A DNA stretch of 64,000 nucleotides from Ezakiella peruensis (GTDB lineage: Bacteria > Bacillota > Clostridia > Tissierellales > Peptoniphilaceae). Positions 9,666-19,332 of this stretch are shown piece after piece. The notes below the pieces were generated by a model. It did no database searches, was not told the origin of the DNA, and saw only the letters and a list, made by a program, of their open reading frames with translations. A program made the position numbers and the translations under genes. The stretch covers positions 783,365-847,364 of the forward strand of contig NZ_LT962469.1 in assembly GCF_900215725.1 (NCBI RefSeq). The letters are read 5' to 3'. Every line of letters starts with the position of its first letter. The stretch's first letter is position 1.

Positions 9666-10112
9666 ATCTTCTCTTGAATCTAAGATAATTGTAACTGGAC
9701 CATTGTTATTAAAAAATAAGTTCATATCTGCTCCAAATTCCCCAGTTAGAATTTCTAAACCGCTAGAACCTAAGCCCTGAATTACTTTATTATAAAGTTC
9801 TTCTCCAAGCTCTGCACCAGCAGCGTCCATAAAATTAGGCCGCCTCCCTTTTCTGCATCTTGCATATAAGGTAAACTGACTTACTACAAATAAACTTGCA
9901 GCTACATCTTTAGCGCTTAAATTTATTTTACCATGTTCATCTGAAAACAATCTTAATTCAGGTATCTTTCTAACAATATAATCAACATCTTCTTGACTAT
10001 CATCATTTTTTACTCCCAACAGCACAAGCAAAGTTTTATTGTTAGTTTCACTTTTAATCTCATCATCTATAAGGCACTTTACACCATCACACCTTTGTAA
10101 AACTGCTATCAT
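9663..10112 (-). CDS. dtd: D-aminoacyl-tRNA deacylase
   Basis: 149 residues, full length. It removes D-amino acids (and misattached glycine) from tRNA. The two active-site motifs are seen: SQFTL at 78-82 and the Gly-cis-Pro element GPVTI at 138-142. The segment after SQFTL reads YARCRKGRRPNF, a mild variant of the usual pattern. Its start overlaps the stop of relA, and relA-dtd adjacency is widely conserved in Firmicutes, supporting the call. Confidence 0.95.
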   Translation of the reverse strand: MIAVLQRCDGVKCLIDDEIKSETNNKTLLVLLGVKNDDSQEDVDYIVRKIPELRLFSDEHGKINLSAKDVAASLFVVSQFTLYARCRKGRRPNFMDAAGAELGEELYNKVIQGLGSSGLEILTGEFGADMNLFFNNNGPVTIILDSRED

Positions 10113-12256
10113 TAGTTTATCTTCCTATATGCATCTAAGACTGAAGGGATTTGTTTTAAATCTCTTAATAAATCGTTCAACTCACCTTTATTGTCTACTT
10201 TAATAGTCATAGAAATCGTAGCTGCACCATTATCTTCAACTTTTGCATTTAATCCTTTAAGCTGAGCATTCTGTTCCCTCATAAATCCAGCAACTTCGCT
10301 TAATAGGCCAACCCTATCAGTAGCTCTTACTTCAATATTACTAATAAAAGCTCCATCAATTTCGGTGCTCCATCTAACAGAAATTTCTGATAAGCGGTTT
10401 TTGAGCTCATTAGCATTTGGACAGTCAGACCTATGGACACTAACCCCGTGACCTTTAGTTACAAAGCCAATAATACTATCACCTGGAAGAGGATTGCAGC
10501 ATTTTGAGATTCTTACTTTTAGACCAGGAATATCATCTACTATAATTGAACTTTGAGATTTAGAAAAATGTTCTTTGGTTGGGTTAAATTCCTTAGGTAT
10601 ATTGTGTTTAGGAAGTACATCCTGAACTTGCAATCTAATTTTATTAACAACATTTGCTAGCTTTAAGTTTCCATAACCAATTGAATGATATAAATCATCA
10701 ATTTCATTTGTAGAAAAATAATCTAGAACATCTGTAATGTTTTCTTTGCTGAGAGCTTCATGAACGTCAATATTTAAATTCTTTAATTCATTCCATAGCA
10801 TTTCTTTGCCTAGAGCTGTATTTTCTTCCTTATCAATAGATCTAAACCAGGATTTAATTTTTCCCCTAGCCCTATTGCTTTTTACAAATTTAAGCCAATC
10901 TCTACTTGGACCAACCAAATTTTTTGAAGTTATTATCTCGACTATATTCCCATTTTCCAATTTATAATTTAATGGAACAATTTTCCCATCAACCTTAGCG
11001 CCAATACATTTATTACCAACATCAGTATGAACTCTATATGCAAAGTCAACAGGTGTAGCACCTTGAGGTAAATCTACGACATCTCCGTTTGGTGTAAAAG
11101 CAAAAACTTCATCGTTAAAAAAGTCCACTTTTAACGTTTCTATAAAATCCTTCGGATCAGTTAAGTCTGATTGCCATTCCATTAATTGCTTTAACCATTT
11201 TAGATTAGAGTCAAAATTTACATTTTTTAGTTTTTCTTTATACATCCAGTGGGCAGCAATACCGTACTCAGCAGTTTTATGCATATCCCAGGTCCTAATT
11301 TGAACTTCAAATACATCTCCCTCATCACTCATAACAGTAGTGTGGAGTGACTGATACATATTTGGCTTAGGCATAGCAATATAATCCTTAAATCTGCCTG
11401 GGATTGGTTTCCAGTTAGCATGGACAACTCCAAGAGCTGTATAGCACTCGTTAACTGTATCAACGATAATTCTAACAGCCGTAAGGTCATATATAGATTC
11501 AAAGGACTTGTTTTGATCTTTCATTTTTTTATAAATGGAATAAAAGCTCTTTGGTCTGCCCTCTATATAATATTTAAGGTTTTGCTCATCAAGCTTTTCT
11601 TTAAGCTGATCAATAATATTCTCAATTTGATATTCTCTTTCAGCTCTTTTTTTATTTACCTTATCAACTAAATCATAATAAGTATCTGGGTCTATATGTC
11701 TAAGACAAAGATCTTCAAGTTCCCACTTAATTCTAGATATCCCTAGCCTATGAGCTAAAGGAGCATAGATATCTAAGGTCTCCCTGGCAATTCTTTGCCT
11801 CTTTTCATCAGTCATATATTCTAGAGTTCTTAAGTTATGAAGTCTGTCGGCTAATTTTACAATAACTACCCTTATATCTTTACTCATTGCTAAGACAAGT
11901 TTTCTAATATTTTCAGCTTGTGATTCTTCACCAGATTGATAATTGATAGATTTAATTTTTGTTACGCCTTCAACCAAATTTGCAATATCAGTACCAAATT
12001 TCTCCTCAATATCTTCATAAGTAGCAGATGTATCTTCAATTGTATCGTGAAGGAGACCAGCGCAAATAGTCGCAGTATCCATATTAAGACTTGATAAAAT
12101 CTCTGCAACTGCAACTGGATGAATTATATATGGTTCACCACTCTTCCTCTTTTGTCCTTCGTGATGGCTATTAGCATACTCAAAAGCTTTTATAACTAAA
12201 TCCCTATCAAAATCTGGATTATAGCTTTCTATAGATTTTAATAAATTATCAATCAT
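10112..12256 (-). CDS. relA: RelA/SpoT-family (p)ppGpp synthetase/hydrolase
   Basis: About 714 residues: HD hydrolase domain (HPVAVAEIL, then LLHDTIEDT at about 68-76), synthetase domain (GRPKSFYSIYKKM and AMPKPNMYQSLHTT), TGS domain (DVVDLPQGATPVDFAYRVHT), and a C-terminal zinc-finger/ACT region (CCNPLPGDSIIGF, then an ACT fold to the end). The HD pair and the synthetase motifs are both intact, so it should make and degrade the stringent-response alarmone. I take the ATG at 12256; a TTG five codons upstream is possible. It overlaps or abuts recJ and dtd in one unit. Confidence 0.96.
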   Translation of the reverse strand: MIDNLLKSIESYNPDFDRDLVIKAFEYANSHHEGQKRKSGEPYIIHPVAVAEILSSLNMDTATICAGLLHDTIEDTSATYEDIEEKFGTDIANLVEGVTKIKSINYQSGEESQAENIRKLVLAMSKDIRVVIVKLADRLHNLRTLEYMTDEKRQRIARETLDIYAPLAHRLGISRIKWELEDLCLRHIDPDTYYDLVDKVNKKRAEREYQIENIIDQLKEKLDEQNLKYYIEGRPKSFYSIYKKMKDQNKSFESIYDLTAVRIIVDTVNECYTALGVVHANWKPIPGRFKDYIAMPKPNMYQSLHTTVMSDEGDVFEVQIRTWDMHKTAEYGIAAHWMYKEKLKNVNFDSNLKWLKQLMEWQSDLTDPKDFIETLKVDFFNDEVFAFTPNGDVVDLPQGATPVDFAYRVHTDVGNKCIGAKVDGKIVPLNYKLENGNIVEIITSKNLVGPSRDWLKFVKSNRARGKIKSWFRSIDKEENTALGKEMLWNELKNLNIDVHEALSKENITDVLDYFSTNEIDDLYHSIGYGNLKLANVVNKIRLQVQDVLPKHNIPKEFNPTKEHFSKSQSSIIVDDIPGLKVRISKCCNPLPGDSIIGFVTKGHGVSVHRSDCPNANELKNRLSEISVRWSTEIDGAFISNIEVRATDRVGLLSEVAGFMREQNAQLKGLNAKVEDNGAATISMTIKVDNKGELNDLLRDLKQIPSVLDAYRKIN

Positions 12257-12260
12257 ATTA

Positions 12261-14006
12261 TCAACTCGCAATTCTATAATTTGTTATGACAACATCGACA
12301 TTTTTAATACCCCTAAACTCGTTGAGTTTTGGATAGTAAACAATGTCCATGTTAATTTTCCCATTGTTCAATAAATAAGCAATATCATCATTATAATTAT
12401 CTTTTATAAACTGTAAAAATATATCTTCTTCTTGAAATAACATAGCTTCTCTTGTAGTGTTAACATTCGTAACAAACTCTAATTTAATAACATTTTTATT
12501 CTTTCCAAAAACCCTGAAGTTTTTTAAAGTTAAATTTCTATCTGCAAATAAAGGCTCTGGATTACCCTTACCAAATGGCCTAAATGAATTAATCATATCC
12601 AATAATCTTAGGTCAACCAAGGCTATAGGAAACAAAGCATCCACAGAAATCTCACGGCTCAAGTCAATCTCATTATCCTTAGCATATTGGTTAAGAGCTA
12701 ATTTAAATTCTTCCAAGTTAGGTTCTTGCATTGAAATACCTGCTGCCATCTCATGGCCACCGAACTTATCCAAATATGAGCTACAAGCAGAAATAGCTTT
12801 AAACATATTAAAATTATCAATAGATCTGCCAGACCCTTTTAAACCATTTTTTGCATCTGTTAAAACTATAGTAGGCCTATGAAACCTTTCTTTAATCCGA
12901 CCTGCAACAATACCAGCAACAGATTCATGAGTCCCTTTTACATATTCAACAATAAATTCATCAAGATGCTCTGGATTAATTTTCGAAAGAACTTTCTTTA
13001 AAGCATTTTCAGTCATAGACTTTCGCTCTTCATTCAAGTCGTTAAGTTCCATAGCTATTGAATCCGCTTTAATGGCATCATCTGTAATTAATAAATCTAT
13101 ACCCAAACTTGCAGTATCTAACCTCCCACTTGCATTAAATCTGGGGCCTAAAATAAAACCTAAATGGTAAGTGTCAATTTGATTTTTATTTATATTTGAT
13201 ACTTCTATTAAAGAATTCAGTCCAATATTTTCGCTTCTTCTTAAGGCGAGAATTCCCTTCGTTGCAATATATCTGTTTTCACCGATTAAATTAACCACAT
13301 CACAAATTGTAGCAAAGGCAGCAAGTGAGATTAGTTCATCATATAAATCCACTGATAACTTGTTGTATTTTTTTAAAATATCTACACATATTTTAAATAC
13401 AATGCCTGCTCCACATAAATCTTTGAAAGGATACTTACAGTCCTTTCTTAAGGGATCAATTACAGCTAGCGCATCAGGCAAGATATCATTACTATCTTCA
13501 TTTTTAATTTGATGGTGATCTGTGATTATTAAATCTATACCTAACTCTTTAGCTCTATTTGCAGCATCAAAGGCTTGAACACCATTATCACATGTTATTA
13601 TTAAATCTCCACCCTCACTCACAATATCTTCAACCATACTAGTATTTATTCCATAGCCATCTTCAACCCTGTGAGGAATTTTATAAGAAACATTTATACC
13701 TAACTCAGTAAAAGTTTTTATGAATATTGAAGTGCTCATAATCCCGTCAACATCGTAGTCGCCAACAATATATACTTTTAAATTTTCTTCTATAACTTTG
13801 TCGATATATTTTTTTAGAACAGAATAATCTTTCATGGTATTTATATCATTTAATAGTGTGTCTGGTACAGTAATATAATCTTCAATATCTTTCATATCAA
13901 CAATATCACGGTTATATAAAATTTGTAATTTAGTTTTTGTAAATAAGTCTAAAGAAGTTTTCGGAAATTTTTCTCTATGCTTTTGTTTTATAAACCATTT
14001 TTCCAT
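12261..14006 (-). CDS. recJ: Single-stranded-DNA-specific exonuclease RecJ
   Basis: 581 residues. 5'-3' ssDNA exonuclease of the DHH phosphoesterase family, acting in recombination and mismatch repair. Metal-binding motifs: GDYDVDG at 82-88 and TDHHQIK at about 162-168, followed by the DHHA1 region (GSGRSIDNFNMF, then GGHEMAAGIS). The ATG at 14006 follows GAGGAG; an open frame continues upstream but without a credible start. It is the first gene of recJ-relA-dtd and lies just after the secF terminator. Confidence 0.95.
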   Translation of the reverse strand: MEKWFIKQKHREKFPKTSLDLFTKTKLQILYNRDIVDMKDIEDYITVPDTLLNDINTMKDYSVLKKYIDKVIEENLKVYIVGDYDVDGIMSTSIFIKTFTELGINVSYKIPHRVEDGYGINTSMVEDIVSEGGDLIITCDNGVQAFDAANRAKELGIDLIITDHHQIKNEDSNDILPDALAVIDPLRKDCKYPFKDLCGAGIVFKICVDILKKYNKLSVDLYDELISLAAFATICDVVNLIGENRYIATKGILALRRSENIGLNSLIEVSNINKNQIDTYHLGFILGPRFNASGRLDTASLGIDLLITDDAIKADSIAMELNDLNEERKSMTENALKKVLSKINPEHLDEFIVEYVKGTHESVAGIVAGRIKERFHRPTIVLTDAKNGLKGSGRSIDNFNMFKAISACSSYLDKFGGHEMAAGISMQEPNLEEFKLALNQYAKDNEIDLSREISVDALFPIALVDLRLLDMINSFRPFGKGNPEPLFADRNLTLKNFRVFGKNKNVIKLEFVTNVNTTREAMLFQEEDIFLQFIKDNYNDDIAYLLNNGKINMDIVYYPKLNEFRGIKNVDVVITNYRIAS

Positions 14007-14044
14007 ATTATCTCCTCTTAAATAAAAAGTAATAAATTTTAAAA

Positions 14045-14084
14045 AATAAAAAAATAAGGATGAGCACAGGCTCACCCTTATTGT
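14045..14084 (-). terminator. Terminator after secF
   Basis: Minus strand: AATAAGGGTGAGC, a short loop, GCTCATCCTTATT (14053-14082), followed by a T-rich tract. It separates the yajC-secF unit from recJ. Confidence 0.85.
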
Positions 14085-14105
14085 AACACTTTTTTAATTT
14101 TTAGT

Positions 14106-14966
14106 CTACTTTTTAAAGCTTTTCTTGCTAAAGTCGTACCAGAAACTAGATGCTAAGAACAATGATGAATAAGAACCAGCAAGTAAACCAATCAATAATG
14201 GTAATGCTAAGATCTTAACAGCTTCAACGCCTACATAGTACAAGGTAACTACAGCTAGAACTGTCGTAACTGTTGTAATAATAGTACGTCTTATAGTTTT
14301 ATTAATAGATTCATTGATAACTTGTTCAATTGTACGGCCATTCATAAACTTCTTTTCTTCTCTAATTCTATCAAATATGATAATTGTAGCATTGATAGAA
14401 TAACCAACTATAGTTAAAATAGCAGCGATTAAGCTTGAGTTAAATGGTAGTTGGAAAATTGAATAGCAAGCAAGAGTTATCAAAACGTCGTGCAACAAAG
14501 CACATACTGAAGCAAGTCCAAATTTAAATTCAAATCTAATTGTGATATAAACTAGCATCAAAGCACCAGCAATTAAAATTGATGTTAGTGCTTTTTGTCT
14601 GGTTTCACGTCCCATAGTTGCGCCTGTAGTATCGTTAGAAATTTTTTCTTTTTCAATACCAAACTTTTCTTTAAGTTGATTTTTTATATCTGCAACTTCT
14701 TTTGAATTAAAGTCTTTTGTACTCTTTACAATTGCAGTTTGCTTCTGTTCACCTGAATATACAACTGAAGAGGTATTGTCAAGTGGTTTGAAAATTGACA
14801 TCAGCTCATCTGAATCCAATTGACTGTCAGCGTGTATTTCAAATACAGTACCACCTGTAAAGTCAATACCATAGTTAAATCCATTTATAAAATAGAAGAC
14901 GATTCCTGTTAATATAAATAGAGCTGAGATAACATAAAATATTTTTCTGTTTTTAATAAAATCCAT
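14106..14966 (-). CDS. secF: Protein translocase subunit SecF
   Basis: 286 residues. Membrane partner of SecD in the auxiliary translocase that uses ion-motive force to help protein export. There are an N-terminal transmembrane segment (about 9-28), the GIDFTGGTVFEI motif, a small periplasm-side domain, then five hydrophobic segments including a GYSINATIIIFDRIRE block that matches the RND-type signature of SecF. It follows secD by 10 bases and ends in a terminator. Confidence 0.97.
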   Translation of the reverse strand: MDFIKNRKIFYVISALFILTGIVFYFINGFNYGIDFTGGTVFEIHADSQLDSDELMSIFKPLDNTSSVVYSGEQKQTAIVKSTKDFNSKEVADIKNQLKEKFGIEKEKISNDTTGATMGRETRQKALTSILIAGALMLVYITIRFEFKFGLASVCALLHDVLITLACYSIFQLPFNSSLIAAILTIVGYSINATIIIFDRIREEKKFMNGRTIEQVINESINKTIRRTIITTVTTVLAVVTLYYVGVEAVKILALPLLIGLLAGSYSSLFLASSFWYDFSKKSFKK

Positions 14967-14976
14967 AATAAACCTC

Positions 14977-16245
14977 CTATGCTCCCCAAACCTTTGGATT
15001 CTTTGTTTTAATGAATCCAGTCATTAACTTTAGAATCAATCTGGACAATAGAACTCCTGTGACCATTGACGCAACAATACCTAGCATTAATGTAATACCA
15101 AATCCTTTGATTGATGCTACACCAAATTTATAAAGAACAAGTCCTGCTATAAATGTAGTTACGTTTGAGTCAATAACAGATGATAAAGCCCTATGATGAC
15201 CTGCGTTTATTGCAGCTTCAGGTGTTTTACCAATCTTCAATTCTTCTCTGATTCTTTCGAAAATAACAACGTTTGTATCAACTGCCATACCGATAGATAA
15301 AATCAAACCTGCAATACCCGGTAAGGTTAGTTTAACATCTAATAATAAATAGAAAATAACAAGTATTTCTGTGTATACAGTTAAACCAATTATAGCTGGT
15401 ATTGATAAAACCTTATATAAAATCAACATAATAATCATGATTGCAATCAATGAAATGGCAATTGCTAAAATTGATTTTTCATAAGCATCCAGACCTAATG
15501 TTGGTCCTATAACTGAGCTTGTAAGTTCTTCAAGTGGTACAGGAAGTGCACCAGCCTTGATAAGTGTTGCTAATTTAGCAGCTTCATCAATTGACATATT
15601 TTCACCACTAATTTGAGCTTTGCCCCCACTAATTGGAGTTTGAACTATAGGTGATGAAATAACTTCATTATCTAAAACAATAAAGAGTAGTTTCTTTTGA
15701 GGTTCTGTTTCTGAGGCAAGTCTTTGAGTTGCTTCATAAAATAAATCTGAACCTTCTTTATCAAATTCCAAGCTAACCACTGGTACTTGTCCCTTAACAG
15801 GATCATCTGTATATTGAACCATAGATTCAACAACATTTTTACCTGTAAGAACAGTATTTCCGTCTGGATCTACAAAAGCTAATTGAGCTGTTTTACCAAT
15901 AAGCTCCATAGCTTCTTCAGCATCTTTAACTCCAGCTAATTCAACTCTAATTCTATTGCCACCTTCAATAGCAATGTTAGGTTCACTAAGTCCAAGACCG
16001 TCAACTCTTTGTTGAATAACAGCTTTAGACTGCTCCATAATTCTGGTTAGTTCATTACCTGTAGCATCAGTCTGTGCTTCAAGTAGAACATAAACCCCAC
16101 CTTGAAGGTCTAATCCGAGTGATATAGCATCCTTCGCTTTTACAAATTCTTTATTACCAACCTTTAGGCCAAAAAGACCCACGCAAGCAATTCCTAAAAC
16201 AATCGCTACGATGATAATAAAGGATATAATGGATTTTTTATTCAT
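14977..16245 (-). CDS. secD: Protein translocase subunit SecD
   Basis: 422 residues. First-half RND-type membrane protein of SecDF: N-terminal TM (about 7-27), GLDLQGGVYVLLEA motif, extracellular P1 domain (about 60-240), then a membrane block with GLILSIGMAVDTNVVIFERIREE. As in other Clostridia, SecD and SecF are separate genes. It starts nine bases after the scfB stop, placing a peptide maturase directly upstream in the same transcript. Confidence 0.97.
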   Translation of the reverse strand: MNKKSIISFIIIVAIVLGIACVGLFGLKVGNKEFVKAKDAISLGLDLQGGVYVLLEAQTDATGNELTRIMEQSKAVIQQRVDGLGLSEPNIAIEGGNRIRVELAGVKDAEEAMELIGKTAQLAFVDPDGNTVLTGKNVVESMVQYTDDPVKGQVPVVSLEFDKEGSDLFYEATQRLASETEPQKKLLFIVLDNEVISSPIVQTPISGGKAQISGENMSIDEAAKLATLIKAGALPVPLEELTSSVIGPTLGLDAYEKSILAIAISLIAIMIIMLILYKVLSIPAIIGLTVYTEILVIFYLLLDVKLTLPGIAGLILSIGMAVDTNVVIFERIREELKIGKTPEAAINAGHHRALSSVIDSNVTTFIAGLVLYKFGVASIKGFGITLMLGIVASMVTGVLLSRLILKLMTGFIKTKNPKVWGA

Positions 16246-16254
16246 AATCCCTCC

Positions 16255-17610
16255 CTAATCCTGATTTGCAAGTACAGATATAGCACATTCAATGCGCTTT
16301 CTTTCCATCTCGCATCCAATTTTATAAGTCTTATTAATGTCGTGGCTTTCAAACCAAGAATTAGCATGGCAGCCGCCACTACAATAAAACCTTGCCCAAC
16401 AATCCTTGCACTCATCTTTAGTAAATACATTTGTGCATTTGAATTCATCTCTAAGTTTAGTATTTTCTACCCCATTATATACGTCTCCTAGCTTAAATTC
16501 CTTCTCGCTAACAAACTGATGGCAAGGATATAGATCACCAGTTGGAGTTACGGCCATATATTCATGACCTGCTCCACAACCTGAAGCCCGCTTTATTATA
16601 CATGGGCCTTGGTTTAGATCAATCATAAAGTGAAAAAACATAAACTTATCATCTGTCTTTAATATATCAATATATTCTTTTGAAAATTTCTCATATTCTT
16701 TTAAGATTTTATCCAGGTGTTCTTCCCTAATAGCATAATATTCATTAGGATCTGTAACAACAGGTTCAACAGAAACTTTTTTGAAGCCCTGTTCATAAAA
16801 ATCACGTATATCATTTGAAAAATCTAAGTTTTGATTAGTGAAAGTTCCTCTAATATAATAGTCCTTGTCGCCTCTTTGCTCGACGAGTTTCTTGAATTTA
16901 GGAACAATAATATCATAAGATCCTTTATCAGTTAAAGTCTTTCTCATCTTATCATTTACAGACTTTCTACCATCGAGACTTAAGACAATATTACTCATCT
17001 CACGATTTAAAAATTCAATCTTATCATCCGTGAGAAGAACTCCATTAGTAGTGCATGTGAATCTGAATTTTTTATTATATTCTTTTTCAAGCTCTCTGCC
17101 GTACTTGACAAGTTCTACTAATACATCGTAGTTCATGAGAGGTTCGCCGCCAAAAAAGTCTACCTCAAGATTTTGTCTATTGCCAGAGTTTTGGCATAAA
17201 AACAATAATGCTTGCTTGCCAACTTCTAGTGGCATCAAGCAGCTCTCCCCTTTAAAATTTCCTTGAGCAGCAAAGCAATATTCACACTTTAAATTACAAT
17301 CATGAGCTAAGTGTAGGCAAAGGGCTTTAACTACATTTTGATTCTTAAATGGAATCAGATCCACTTCAATTGGATCTGTAAAAAGCATTTCTTCATTAAT
17401 CAGCGTATTGATCTCAGAAATTGCTGTATTAATTTCATCTTCACTATAATTGAACTTCTTAGATAATTCTTCTACTGAGTATTCATCAAATATATCAACT
17501 ATATCATAAATAATTTTATCCACAACATGAACTGCACCTGAATTTATATCTAGAACAATGTAAGCATTGTTTAGATAAAACTTGTGGATTTTATTTAACT
17601 TATCCATCAT
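16255..17610 (-). CDS. scfB: Radical SAM SCIFF-peptide maturase
   Basis: About 451 residues. It modifies the Cys-rich ScfA peptide encoded just upstream; characterised homologues form thioether cross-links between Cys and Thr. The N-terminal ~85 residues look like a peptide-binding domain, the radical SAM cluster is CNLKCEYC (C105, C109, C112), and the C-terminus is SPASM-type with many cysteines (GCGAGHEYMAVTPTGDLYPC, then CKDCWARFYCSGGC). Starts at ATG 17610, ATG 17607 or TTG 17613 are all possible. None has a good ribosome site, because the leader is occupied by the scfA terminator hairpin, implying low expression. Confidence 0.95.
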   Translation of the reverse strand: MMDKLNKIHKFYLNNAYIVLDINSGAVHVVDKIIYDIVDIFDEYSVEELSKKFNYSEDEINTAISEINTLINEEMLFTDPIEVDLIPFKNQNVVKALCLHLAHDCNLKCEYCFAAQGNFKGESCLMPLEVGKQALLFLCQNSGNRQNLEVDFFGGEPLMNYDVLVELVKYGRELEKEYNKKFRFTCTTNGVLLTDDKIEFLNREMSNIVLSLDGRKSVNDKMRKTLTDKGSYDIIVPKFKKLVEQRGDKDYYIRGTFTNQNLDFSNDIRDFYEQGFKKVSVEPVVTDPNEYYAIREEHLDKILKEYEKFSKEYIDILKTDDKFMFFHFMIDLNQGPCIIKRASGCGAGHEYMAVTPTGDLYPCHQFVSEKEFKLGDVYNGVENTKLRDEFKCTNVFTKDECKDCWARFYCSGGCHANSWFESHDINKTYKIGCEMERKRIECAISVLANQD

Positions 17611-17643
17611 CAAAAAAATAGAGTGGAGAGTTCCACTCCTATT
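17611..17643 (-). terminator. Intercistronic terminator/attenuator between scfA and scfB
   Basis: Minus strand: ATAGGAGTGGA, loop ACTC, TCCACTCTAT, then seven T (17611-17643). The left arm includes the scfA stop codon and the T-run runs into the scfB start, so transcripts of yajC-scfA are likely to stop here and only a fraction continue to scfB-secDF. Confidence 0.8.
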
Positions 17644-17788
17644 TTAAATTTGGATTTTCACACTTTTGGTTTCCAACAGTGCAGCTTGTTTTGCAGGCTG
17701 ATTGACATGATGTTTGACATTCACCACAACCACCTTTGCAATATGTGTGTTTTAAATTTTTCTTTGAAAGTGTTTTAACAAATTTCAT
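17639..17788 (-). CDS. scfA: SCIFF (six-cysteine-in-forty-five-residue) precursor peptide
   Basis: 49 residues, a gene easily missed because of its size. It starts MKFVKTLSKKNLK and contains the diagnostic core CGECQTSCQSACKTSC (21-36) plus C43 and an extra C17, ending NPNLK. This is the substrate of ScfB, forming a ribosomally made, thioether-containing product whose role in Clostridia is unknown. An AGGAGG site overlapping the yajC stop codon lies 5-6 bases before the ATG, giving strong coupled translation. No export or protease gene is adjacent other than yajC-secDF. Confidence 0.95.
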   Translation of the reverse strand: MKFVKTLSKKNLKHTYCKGGCGECQTSCQSACKTSCTVGNQKCENPNLK

Positions 17789-17797
17789 TTTAACCTC

Positions 17798-18151
17798 CTA
17801 TATTTGTCCTTCGATATCAGCTTTTTTTGCATCTTTTTTATCAGCTACAGTACCTACTGCTGATTTTAAAATTTCAACAACAGTTCCATCTGCAACTTCA
17901 ATTAAAATGATATCTTCTTTAACTTTAACAATTTTACCAAGGATACCACCAATTGTTATAATATGGTCTCCTGCTTTTAGTTCGTTTCTCATATTTGAGA
18001 TTTCTTTTTCACGCTTCTTTTGAGGTTTAATGATAAAGAAATAGAAAAATACAAGTACTAGAACCATTGGTAGTAAACTCATCAAAGGATTTGCAGCTGG
18101 AGCCGCAGCTTCCAATAAAGAGTTCTTAAGTAAATAATCTAAATTAAACAT
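17798..18151 (-). CDS. yajC: Preprotein translocase subunit YajC
   Basis: 117 residues. Single-span membrane protein of the SecDF-YajC complex: a hydrophobic segment at about 22-42 (LMSLLPMVLVLVFFYFFIIK) is followed by the conserved KPQKKREKE and an SH3-like tail (GDHIITIGGILGKI). It is the first gene of the yajC-scfA-scfB-secD-secF transcript, with a strong promoter 20-50 bases upstream. An acidic/Lys-rich tail follows the domain. Confidence 0.96.
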   Translation of the reverse strand: MFNLDYLLKNSLLEAAAPAANPLMSLLPMVLVLVFFYFFIIKPQKKREKEISNMRNELKAGDHIITIGGILGKIVKVKEDIILIEVADGTVVEILKSAVGTVADKKDAKKADIEGQI

Positions 18152-18172
18152 ATATTCACCTCACTTACAGTA

Positions 18173-18201
18173 ATTATACAATATATTTTGTATAATTGCA
18201 A
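18173..18201 (-). promoter_or_regulatory. Promoter of yajC-scfA-scfB-secDF
   Basis: Minus strand: TTGCAA (18196-18201), 17-nt spacer, TATAAT (18173-18178). It begins four bases after the tgt stop codon. No terminator separates it from tgt. Confidence 0.8.
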
Positions 18202-18204
18202 TGA

Positions 18205-19323
<1,119 letters not shown>

Positions 19324-19332
19324 CTATACCTC

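Noticed and set aside
9738-9920. The YARCRKGRRPNF segment of Dtd as a sign of a changed activity
   Set aside because: The catalytic SQFTL and GPVTI motifs are intact and this loop varies within the family.
12457-12882. A 141-codon open frame on the plus strand opposite recJ
   Set aside because: It lies wholly antisense to conserved RecJ sequence, has no ribosome site and its translation resembles no family.
14007-14075. A longer RecJ N-terminus (about 23 extra residues)
   Set aside because: The extra codons lie over the secF terminator T-tract with no ribosome site, while GAGGAG precedes the ATG at 14006.
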